60,000 nt of DNA from Acanthaster planci (taxonomy: Eukaryota; Echinodermata; Asteroidea; Valvatida; Acanthasteridae), in contig NW_019091357.1 in assembly GCF_001949145.1 (NCBI RefSeq), positions 4,168,576-4,228,575 of the forward strand, given 5' to 3'. This document shows positions 34,775 to 45,334 of this stretch, piece by piece. A program made the position numbers and the translations under genes. Numbering within the stretch: position 1 is the stretch's first letter; each line of letters starts with the position of its first letter. The notes under the pieces are model-generated. The model had not been told where the DNA came from and ran no database searches. It was given only the letters and a program-made list of their open reading frames with translations.

Positions 34775-37700
34775 TATTTAAGTGCAAGCACAAGCACAAC
34801 AGGGTTTTCGGAAGGTCAAAGTACGCGCGAAGTGTAACTAAATCACCTTGAGAGAAGACTACGATGCAGCTATTTTCGTTCAAGTGCACTGCTCCTCAGA
34901 AAAATGGATTACCGTGAGGCAAAAGGCTCTGGGTCGCGCATGACTAAAGCATCATAATCGCGAGACAGCAACGGAGGATGTGTCGAAATGCGCCACCTAC
35001 AGAGCCGTTTCCAGTAAAATTCAGACTGAATCAGACCGGTCGGTTAAGTTAATACAAAACGACCTTTCACATTGACAGGGGGCTATTGCTGCGCAACAAG
35101 CATGCATCTTGGGCTGTCAAAGAAAAAAAAGAGGGTTGCAAAATCGTACTTCCGTTGCCATTTCCTGTCCAAGGTTATCAGAACTATAGTGAGAGAGTGC
35201 AATGACTTTGCTCACCCACAAGCGGACCATTTTGCACGTAAAATATTTCTATTCTTGGCCAGAGTTAACCTTACGAGTTTACGCAATCATCAGTGCTATG
35301 CATCTCTCAGCTGTGTATAGGTACAGGCGCGGATCTGGTCTTTTAGCCACAGCAAAACGCAATTTTTGGACTGCGCGCACTAAGACCTTTCTGAGGGATC
35401 ACATTGTTTCTTATGTACAGTAGAAAGGTCGCCAGACCAGATGCACCCATCAACCGCGCTACTGGTGATTGGATCAACTTATGACATTCCCATTCGTATG
35501 TTTTTTTTCTAGTCACAGAAGACTGGTAAGACAGAATACTTTTCCATCACACATTCCAAGAACATTCCAAGGAACTCGATTTTACACCTTTAAAAGAAAC
35601 TTTTTTTGACAAGAGTATAAGAAGGGTGAATATATCAACTGCTGGCAAAGACTCCCTGACCGGGCCATTTCGCTGCTCCAGGGAACTGGATTCAGAGACC
35701 GGATGCTGATGACCTAGCTGTACCTGACGTTAGTGGGCTAGTAAGTCAGAGCGGAGGCCATTTGGATTCTCCGAGGAGAGGCACCCGTGCAATCATTTCC
35801 GTCCGTCACCTTGATATGTATTTTCGACTACACAACTAAGCACAGATAGCCATGCACCAAACTATACCTACCGCGGGCACCGACGTGACCCGATCGATCC
35901 CCGAAGACGCCCCGACAACGTCCTCGCTGCACGGGGCTTGCTCTTGCGACCGAGCTCAAGTACCGGAAACGCGCCACTTTCTTGCCCTCTGGCGGAAGGA
36001 GAGCAGAGTGCGGGAAATGGACTAGCGGCGTCGAGGGTGCGCGGGGTTGCATCAGTTACACGCTGATATACCTGTTCCGTGGAAATCTATTTCAAAAAAT
36101 TTACACCGATGTCATGTTGGTGTTATGCCTTATGAGTTTCCTGATTATTAGTTATGTGGGGCTCGGGGGCCTGTGACTTATTTTTTAAAGTATGTGTATA
36201 CCATACCTTTCCAGTAATGTAAATTCTTCTTAATAAAAAAGTCCCAATATTAACGACGCACAATTAAAAATAGGGCTTTAAGGTGCCTGGCGAATATGCT
36301 TGAAAGAAATGGTTTCAATCAACGAGATTTTTTAAAAATTAGAAGTGCCTACAAAAGGAAAGGCAGCCACAGACGGGTTTGGGCACTGACTCGCTACTTA
36401 TTCCGTAAACACTCATAATAAATCCAACATTGACGACATCTGAAACCGTATCACACCTTGGGCAAAGACTAAACAATTCACATGCTAGCAGGAGACAGAT
36501 GAGGGCTCGAAACGGGACAGGAATGTAAAAGTGGCAAAGAGTCTATAAATATATCGTACATAAATTGCAATAAAATCCAAGACTCTATCAACTGATTCTT
36601 TAATGGGCAAGCCATACTTTTTCTTCCCTCGCTGTTGCCGTGTCATGTAAAGGCCAGTTTATATAGCTGATTTATGCCGTCACAAAGGGTTCACTATCGA
36701 GAATTACCGGGGCTTTATTTATCAAACGGCCTGCTCATGTCATCAAACAGTTTCCCACATGGAACATATAGGCCCTAGTACCGGCTTTTAGAGCATAATC
36801 CCATCGTCCTTGAGGCCGAGTCGCGATCAACGGCCACTTTGTAGGACTGCAACTGGTGACAAAAAGGCAAATAATGCGACACGGTGAAAGTGCTTTGACC
36901 TTGCATATAATCTTTCCTCGATACAAAAAAATGGGTCTGTCTATCGGGACAAAATTACTGCAGAAGAATTCTGCAAACGCAATACTGTACCGAAGCTTCG
37001 AATCTGCATGCTTTTTACAGAATTCGTTCCGAGTGGACTCAAGCGAAGTTCTTATAGCCAAGCCAGGTTGCGACCCGGAAATGGTTTCTCCACCCTCCGC
37101 CGAGACACTCTTCCCCCACCTCCATCCTGTGGTCAGCCTGATTCAGACCCCGCACATTCAGGTATGAGGCTCTTAACCCGACAAACCTACAGGTTCTGCG
37201 CCCAACAAGCCTGTACAAGCAAATGTCAAAATACTTGATGTCCACTTCTTGAATATACACAAAGCGTGTGTCACAAACCAAGGTACAATGGGTACTCGGC
37301 GTGTCAGAAAAAAGGGCATAAAACTTCGTTTGACTTATCCAATTTTTAAAGGCAAGCACGCGTCGCGCGGGAGTGCTTCGTTAGGCTAACTTTCTGGTGG
37401 GTCGGAAGTCGCTCGAAAAGTCTGAAAATAACTGTTGAATCACTGTCAAATACCAGACAAAGCCAAGTGGTAGTTGTTTCGAGGATTACCGTGATTTCCC
37501 ATCACAAGTTGTGCGGCTTAGGTCCCCCAGCTTTTGCGTGTGATTGCAAAAGCCTTTTGATTATTATTGAGATGGATGGAGGGATGACTATCTGCCTACT
37601 TGGACAGTGGTCTCCTCCAATTAGGCTCACGGGTAAATCAGCACTTGTGCCGGCTCCCCCTCCATGACGAGGTCGAGGGATAACATTGAACTTGATTCTG

Positions 37701-38472
37701 GTTGACAAGTCTTCCCGTGATGGTATATACACGAGACGGCAAAGCGTGCCTGCCATCATGGATGAATGGGAACAGGAGAACACTCTCCGCGGCCAATCAC
37801 TCTTCCCGTTCCTCGGGAAATCTGCAATTTCCTTGGAGGAAGTCCCCCAGCAAAACACCCATTTGGCGTCCCCCAAGTCGATCCGAATTGCCGATTCCTC
37901 CTGTGCAACCCTAGTCATGCGCCCCGAGCCACTGAAATATATGTACAGTAGTTGCAGCACGGTCCAGTTTCAGACTATTTACTATATAATGATGCATATT
38001 AACAGGCCAGGCCAATCGAACAAATTCTGCGGACATAATAGATCTACTTCTGTAAATGCACAATGGGGTTCAAAAGACACAACATCCAGCATACTGATTT
38101 TGACCAAGCAGTTCATAATTTGAAAAGAATCTCACGAAAAAGTCACTTAATGTTGTCATGTAAACTAGGCCTATAGGGTTAAATTGATACAACCAGTGTA
38201 CAAATATGCACGAACATGCCTTGATGTGGTACGAGCAAGACTTTTTGTAGTACAGCGACCATAATCAAACGCATCTCTGCACACGTCACCGAATGCTGTC
38301 GACTGTAACGCACAATGAACCGGAGTGTCCATCATCGCTCCAAAATTGCTGAGAGACGAAATGTATCATTCGTGCGAACACTGGAAGGCCCCTGGCCAGC
38401 TCCGACTTCACTTGACAGTTCACGAGTTCACTACACTCGATCGGTCGCGCCGGTTCGTGCCCTCTCACTTCG
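34775..38472. other. non-coding stretch, no gene seen
   Basis: The longest frames are 152 codons (minus, 37502-37960) and 145 codons (plus, 37686-38123), overlapping on opposite strands and both without recognisable content. An 11-bp tandem ACATTCCAAGA lies at 35551-35571. A GC-rich patch lies at 35870-36050. TAGGCCTA occurs at 38166. No splice-bounded frame convinced me. Confidence 0.55.
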
Positions 38473-38490
38473 GGGGGGGGGGGGGGGANG
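38473..38490. repeat. G15 tract with an unresolved base
   Basis: Fifteen consecutive G (38473-38487) are followed by A, then N at 38489, then G. The N is the only ambiguous base I noticed. It marks a position the assembler could not resolve after a homopolymer, so tract length and frame across it are unreliable. Open frames spanning 38286-38648 must not be trusted. Confidence 0.95.
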
Positions 38491-39821
38491 TGGTACGCAC
38501 TCCGCGGGGTTTTTCCGAGACAGGCGGGTCGATCATTGATACGAAAGTTTATTTGAACAAACGAAATGTTGTGCTCTCCAAGGACTAAACAGTAAATGGA
38601 CGTATCATCGATATGGAATGTGATCCGGCTGCCCTGACCCACATTCAAGGCGGAAACAAACTATTGAGTTAAGACTGTTTGGCACGGCTCAAGACGGTCA
38701 CCGTCATGCACTTCGGTTGAAGTTATCCGACCTTTCCGTAGCTTGGTATGCCAACAATTACAATAAGAATTTCTGCAATGCCTCTCCAAATCAAAACGTT
38801 TTCTTCGCAGACCACAGCTGATTCTATAATTTACCTGTTTCAATATACAGTTCATGTAATTATGTATCGAGCGCACGGGTTGGGCACTCGGTCAGGAGCT
38901 ACAGCTATCATGGAGGTTATTGAATCGGGTCTGAGCCAAGGAATATAACAACTTTTTTATGCTCGTATTCAACAAGCAACGGCACTTGTTTATAGCGTCA
39001 CCAATGTCATACACGTATTCCTTAAATTTCATTTTAATGCATCTTTTTTATAAAGTATACCGGCCAATTTCATAAATTTTTAGTATTTTGATAAATAGCC
39101 GCGTTCCTTGGCAACCTTCATATATCACTCAATGGAACTCTTTACGCAATGAGAAAGATACGAGCCTCTTCTGAGATATGACCTTCATTCATTGCGATTA
39201 GGGAAAAGGCCCTCCGCATCCTTTCTCTGCCTATCTGCGCCTTGAGTGATAGATCAAATGTGACTTCGGCTGATACGGTGAGGAGACGCCACAGGCTCAC
39301 AACTGACATTCACATATAAGTGCGTTTATATTTATGCGCATTCCGGTGCGCGATCAGCGCACAAAACTAAACAGCTGCAGATTGACAATTGCGGCATCTG
39401 ACTGTCCATCAGACGGGGTCAGCGCATCTGACCTTGTTATCCGCAAACAATGCGGAAAACCCATTCACGCTGCTCTGACGTCTTTTCCCTTTTCTTCATG
39501 TTCTTCTCCGCAAAAGCTCATAGACTTCGCACTGCTTTTCTGGTTACTTTTAAAGCCATGTCATTCTTGAAAATTCTGTGTAGGCCAACACGTGGGTTGC
39601 AAGAAAACCATCGAGGAACCATTCAAACTCCAAGTAGCATAAATAGGGTCATCTCTGTCCACCAACTGTCACAGTCTCAATGCCATCCGGTTTATTATTC
39701 CATTATGTGGGATTTAGGAGTGCAATTTAGTACAGTTGACTGCAGTTTAAACTGACCAAACGCTGCTACTCTGTTCCTTTATATTCGTGACACACATTGT
39801 GATCATTAAGCTTCTTTTCAG
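38491..39821. other. non-coding stretch
   Basis: No gene seen. It holds AT-rich sequence near 39000-39100 and a 12-bp palindrome CAGTTTAAACTG at 39743-39754. Confidence 0.55.
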
Positions 39822-40154
39822 ACATGAAATCCCTATAAATATTGATTTGAAGGTCCACGGTCACATTTTGTCGATTTACAGCCATTTGAAAGGACAAATC
39901 GAACGACATGTACATGTATGTAAAGGTTGCACAACTAAACCGTCTCGCACAACTACACCGTCTCGCTCTTTAAAACTAGAATCGAAAACACAATTTGTGA
40001 CACTGGGAGGACAACTTACAAGGAAATCCGTATTCAAAAGTGGATTTTCTGCACAATTTCTTCTTTTTTTATTTCGTTTTGAGGTTCTGCCTGCAGGTGT
40101 ATCGTATTACCAGGACACGTGGGTGATTCCAGAAATTGTACACTGTAAAAACAA
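39822..40154 (+). other. long open frame after an acceptor-like site
   Basis: A 176-codon plus-strand frame spans 39787-40317. A good acceptor (AAGCTTCTTTTCAG) ends at 39821, and the frame stays open from there, beginning HEIPINIDLKVHGHILSIYS. A weak donor (AAAG followed by GTTGCA) follows 39925. The frame then runs through a tandem duplication (39929-39964) and into the foldback repeat at 40155, so its second half is not normal coding sequence. About one frame this long is expected by chance in 60 kb. No domain is recognised. Confidence 0.15.
39929..39964. repeat. 18-bp tandem duplication, two copies
   Basis: GCACAACTAAACCGTCTC (39929-39946) and the copy at 39947-39964 differ at one base (A to C at the tenth position). 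The period is a multiple of three, so it does not shift the open frame it lies in. Confidence 0.9.
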
Positions 40155-40400
40155 CGTTAAGAGTTTAAACACTTTTCTGTACCCATTTTTTTCCACACGT
40201 TTAACCACTGACATTTTTATTAAAATGTGTTTAGGAATGTGTTTAAACGCTTTTCCGTGGTACATGTTCAGCTTTTTGAAATCCGTTTACCATTTTAACA
40301 CATTTTTAAACGCATAACACTTAACATGTCGCTGTTAAACATGTCAAAAAAGCCGGAGTACAAAAATGTGTTTAGAAATGTGCTTAAACTGGGGTTCAAA
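40155..40400 (+). mobile_element. foldback repeat family, copy 1
   Basis: This copy shares exact blocks with 48250-48470 in the same orientation: a 26-bp block at 40259-40284 (begins GGTACATGTTCAGC), a 19-bp block at 40229-40247 (begins GTTTAGGAATG), GACATTTTTATT at 40210-40221 and GTTAAACATGT at 40334-40344. The ends near 40156-40190 and 40357-40390 are related as inverted repeats rich in GTGTTTAAAC-like words. There is no coding capacity of its own. It is best read as a non-autonomous foldback DNA element or other dispersed repeat; the ends are approximate. Confidence 0.75.
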
Positions 40401-43400
40401 AGTGTGACATTTTTGTGTCCCAGTTACATCTGACCTTTGTTATTTGACATTGAAATATCACCGGAATTGATTTCAAACTATTACTATTTGTTTGGCAGGT
40501 AATTTGCATTAATTTATCACTCTTGGAATTTAGAAAATGTGTTCTGAGCTTACAAAATCATATTTCAGATGAGACAGGGACACAAAAAAGGACTCTAAAT
40601 ATCTGGAATTACCCACATACCATCACTTGCGAGGGGACTGTCTGTCACTGTCAGCGAGGCACAGACCGAAATGACACCTTAACGATGAATAGGCCTAAGT
40701 AAAATTTGAGGCAATAAGGGAATTTTTCTTAGAATCTGGCGTCAACTGGAACGGCCAGGAGGCGGCAATGTCTAACTCTTCCCAGGTGACACGACGAAAC
40801 CTAATGGAATCATGCTGTCCCGGTTCAAGATTTAGACATACTATTATCGTCTTCACTCCTGCAGGTAGCCAATGTCAGTGTCAGTTGACTCACGGGTGCG
40901 AAACAAATACGAAGACTAAACAGGTCTGCAGCACTCTTTTGTTCAGTGTGTGCCCCATACTGCTCCAAAAAGCACTAACAATTGGAATCTTTTCATTCGA
41001 CCTTTCTCTCATTCCTCGAACAAATCCGTAACACCCATGGGTACATGTGTATACTGTAACACACCCACATTGAAAGAACGACGTTTTGAGTTCAAGGACC
41101 TGACAGTGATTAGCAGACCAGAAAAAAAGGGTATAACAACAAGGGCGCATGTTATTGTTGTCCAAAAAAACTACACTTGCTCAACAACATGTTTGTCTCT
41201 CACAACAAGCTCTACAGAACCACATTCTAAGGTGATTTTCCATATTATTTTTTCGTTTGTTATTCACCGCGCCAGAGGAGTCATCACTAATCGACACAAT
41301 AGCCCCGTCTCGCCGGGGGTGAAATCAATAACGTCAATAGCTGGGCCACAAGTCTGCTTTCATTATGTACCTGCCGCGCCTGACCAGCAGGTTCAATGGC
41401 ACGGAAGACATTCTGACCTTACGCTGAGTTTTTCATACAAATCACAGTGCCCCCCAATTGATCAAGTTCACAATTATGTCGGTAATTATACAGTGCTTTG
41501 GCAGTAACGAAAATTCGAAGTTGTGAATACACTCCATATGCACAGCTTTGAACACTTTCCAGTTTTTATAGGCAAAAAGTACGATGTTAAAACAAGGAAT
41601 CTTATGGGACAAATTGCTTGTTCAGTCTGAACTGTCGAAAAATTTGTCCGACTGTATAAGTACCCGTTCGGCCGCTTAATATCTAAAAGCGATGAGGTAT
41701 TCAATTAAAAACAGGTGTTAACATCACAACCCAAGGGGCAAGCGTCTAACGTTTTGGCACTCGCTCAATAAGTTACACACGGTGTTCGCCCAAGACGAGT
41801 AGTTTGGGTACAGTGCATTTGATTTGTTAATATAACGCTCTTGCAGTTGTGTAAATCCTCTTCACCTTAGTTCGCATTTTGTCTTCGCCCACTAGGCCTA
41901 AGGTCAGTCGAACGACCCCGTGTAGTACGATTACGCGCCGCGACGAGACAGCATTTAGTTCAGCCTCAGGCGTCACACCTGGATTCGCACGAGACCAAGT
42001 TCCAAGACTCTTTATTCTTTTCATCCCCTGCTTCATTTCGCAGAAACCCTCAGTCCTCCCAACGACCTTCTCACTGCTTCCCTTCAACCCGTCTTCATCG
42101 TTTTTTTCATTTACAATCATCCCCCTTTTTGACGGATGGGTAGATTGTTTACACGCAAGGTGCAAAGACCGAGATGCTACAGTCGAGCGCATGAACAGTG
42201 AGTGGGCAGCCACAATTACGTGTATATCGATCACAGGTAGTGCCATCCCTAAGCCAGAGTGGCACAATTCCAAAGTTCACGCGTGGGCGACACTTCTGCT
42301 ACGCAGGCACACGGTGGAATTATTTCCATTTCTTGAAACAGGTGACTTCGACCTATGAGTCCTTGATCGGGCGGCCTAACCTGGCTATGGAAACACAACT
42401 ATGTTGACAGTAACAAAACGCTAATAAAGAACACACAACCCCGCGAGAACACTATTCCAGGAACTACGCCATACGTAGGAACTGTACACACATTGTTCTG
42501 TTTACACGAACTGATTCGTTTGGTGTATTTGTTGAGCGTGTGTTTCATCCGCCGAAACACTTCTAAAACAATGTGACACATCTAAAAACAATTTCCTCCA
42601 TCAAAACAAGAATCTGGCACTCTCAGAATTCGTCCAATTCATATGCAATTGTTACTCAATTATAACATTAATTACTCTAAAAACAACCGAATAGAAAAAT
42701 GATTTGCGAAGCGGAAATATGTTTGGGCACGCGGATATCCTCCACACATCCGAATAGCAGTATTAGAAAAACTTGAAGGCTTTCAGACAGGTTTTTATTA
42801 ATCCAATATGACCTATCAAAATGCAAAGGAGTGATATCACTAGAATATTTCATCAAAGTGGTCCCTTTCCATTACAGGTCGTCGCTTCATCTGTGTTCTC
42901 CAACTAATGACTTCATGGAATATTGTGACAAACACGTCAAATTGTTGCTAATGCGCCCTTCATCTTGACTCCACTAGACTCCATTCCAGCCGTTCGACAG
43001 TACAAGTATCATAAAGGCGTACTAAACTTATTCTTGAACGGGCAATGAAAGTAAATCTCTTTCCGGCCGACCTGCCACGCAATGCCAAGAAAATCCGCTT
43101 TCAACCAGTGATGCTCCGTTATCTTTCCCAGGAAATCCCGTGCCTTTCCGAGTGAACCCCTAGTGGAAGATCTAACGGAAGTCAGTTGCTGTATGGCGGC
43201 CCCGAGCGCATCGGAAATCAATCAGCCTCGATATCATCGGATGCGATAAGATCTATAGCACTCGGAAGTAGTACAGGATGACAGCTTCGCCTTAAGTATA
43301 ACGTCTTGCACTGTTATGGATTTATGGCTTTTTTAAGCCGCCAACTTTTTTTTCATTTTCCGACGCGCCAAACAAAATGAACAACGAGAGCAAGCTGATC

Positions 43401-45168
43401 AGGGCGGAAGGGAAAGATATCAAGTTGAAGATTAGGGTCTCACATGAGCCACGGAAAACGTTGCAGTATCAGGGGCGTATCAAGGGATCAGGCGGAAAAG
43501 GGAGGTTTGGAAGGTTATCGAGACTTGTTTTACTGTGACCCTGAATTATATCTTCGCCTACTGTTGTCATTAGCAAGGAACCACAAACTTCGCAGAAAGA
43601 GGGACATCAGAATGGGTGGGCCGGTCTTCTGCCCTCTCCGACTTGATTCGCCAACGCCTACTTTGGCGGGAAGTTACCACAGCGATAAAAGGTTTGGAAG
43701 ACCATTTACAAATATGTTATGCTTTTGAACGTCTGTTCCAGAGACACTCTTTTGAATATAGGCATTCCCAGGAATATTTGTGGATATCACGAAATTAATA
43801 CAACTTGTCGACAAAAGTTCCAGCGTGTCTAAAAACTGACAGGATTTTGACTGTTCACGCTGATGAGTCAAGGGGACGCATCAAATCCTGTTACTGAAAA
43901 TCTCGTCAAGTTCGATAGCCTTCTTGCTGTCAAATTTCTTCGCACGGTCTACTAACACTGGAGTGAACGTAAGTGACAATTACTAACGCGCAGTCCACAG
44001 GAACGCCAGATTGACTCTGAAAAACGCGGGAGGAAGACGTGAAAGAGATGAAACCGGTTCCTCCAATCAGGAGTGAAGTGTCCCTGTATCCAAACCAGTA
44101 AGTGAGTTGTGAACAAAAGAGAAGACAGCTGTCATAATCAGCCAACCAATCAATTTACTAAACAGTTTGTCCACAGAGGCCACCATTTACATTTTCAAGG
44201 CAACCTGCCATGTTTGTTGCTATTTCAAGTTAAGGAAACTTCATGGATTGATTAAAATTGTTTGATCGAAGCTCATATAACGTCATTATCTCTCATTTGT
44301 CACACCTGCGGTCAAGTTCCACCCACGCCGTATCGGTTATCAGATCCCTGGAATTCAAGTTAAACCTCGCTGTCCCACAGACAGTTATCGGGGAAAGACA
44401 GATGACTGTTAAGTCAAAAGCAAACACATGTACACACACAAACACATCCGGCACCCTTTTTTTCAAAGGAAGAGGCGAAGTGAGTGACACCTCAGGTAAA
44501 CGCTGGACCATGTGACCTGCAGAGAGAAAATGACACGACTCCCTGTTCCCCTGTTCAAACGCGACCAAAAAAATATCGGGGCATTGAGAATGAAATCGCC
44601 CAACTTGACCCAGACATTAGATGGGTCAAGTATGCAACTTTTTTGAATACAAACAGTTCCATTGTAGACGCACTGAGCGGCCCCTCGACTCTACAGATGC
44701 CTAGAGGGGTCATGGTGAGGGAAGGCGTTGACAGACGCGTATAGCCAGGGGGCTACGTGGGGCATGACAGGGAGCCATGGGGTAAAAAAGATCCGCCGAT
44801 ATTTTCACCACAACGAGTTATTTCAGAAAAGGAAAGCTGCACATTTGGCAGCCACAAGCATAGCTAATCTTAGGTAACATAGGCCTAACTGTAATAAAAG
44901 TTGCAGTGGGCCTTCCCATCCATGTCATCACACGATGCAAGGCATTAAAAAAGAATTCGATATTTCAGTGTCTGTTGGTAATCTCGCCAGGAAATTCTGT
45001 GTACATCCCATCACATTTGTATCTGTGTCAACAATTTGCTTTCCTCCGACTTCTCCAAGTTGTCGCCATATCAATAACTGGCAGACACTCTGGGTTTTCA
45101 CTCATTTCTCAGTACGTCGATGCACGGACCATTTACTGTGTGCAGCAGTTGTTGCAATGTACTAATAG
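40401..45168. other. non-coding stretch, longest chance-level frames
   Basis: It holds the longest frame of the window, 185 codons on the plus strand at 40950-41507, and one of 159 codons at 41879-42358. I see no signal peptide, transmembrane pattern, zinc-binding spacing or family signature in either. About 0.8 frames of 185 codons are expected by chance. TAGGCCTA is at 40690, 41893 and 44880. A 53-codon lysine/arginine-rich frame starting near 43378 (MNNESKLIRAEGKDIK) has a good Kozak context but nothing else in its favour. Confidence 0.5.
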
Positions 45169-45334
45169 GGGCGATTAACAATAGTGCGCCTCCAAGAGTT
45201 TCCAACGCATTAGCCAATCACAACGCGCGAAATCTGTCGACCCTTTCCAAACGCGCATTGGGTCGAAAGATTTCGTGCATCGTGATTGGCCAACACGTTG
45301 CAAACTCTTGGAGGAGCACTATTGTGAATCACCC
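45169..45334. mobile_element. 166-bp foldback element with CCAAT in both arms
   Basis: The left arm 45169-45235 and right arm 45268-45334 are reverse complements at 57 of 67 positions. Seven more base pairs (TCGACCC with GGGTCGA) continue the stem inward, leaving a loop of about 16 nt. Each arm carries a CCAAT box (GCCAATCA and TGATTGGC). There is no coding capacity. It is best read as a small foldback MITE; no clear target-site duplication was found. As RNA it would form one long hairpin. Confidence 0.85.

Noticed and set aside
35551-35571. ACATTCCAAGA tandem pair as a regulatory element.
   Set aside because: Two 11-bp units are too little to support a claim; likely a simple slippage duplication.
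37502-38123. Overlapping 152-codon minus and 145-codon plus frames.
   Set aside because: No family features; opposite-strand overlap and chance-level length.
40950-41507. Longest open frame of the window, 185 codons on the plus strand, as a gene.
   Set aside because: About 0.8 frames of this length are expected by chance over six frames; no domain, signal peptide, membrane segment or splice boundary is visible.
41827-42358. Overlapping frames of 148 codons (minus) and 159 codons (plus) as a gene.
   Set aside because: Open frames on both strands over the same bases, no recognisable content in either, and lengths within chance expectation.
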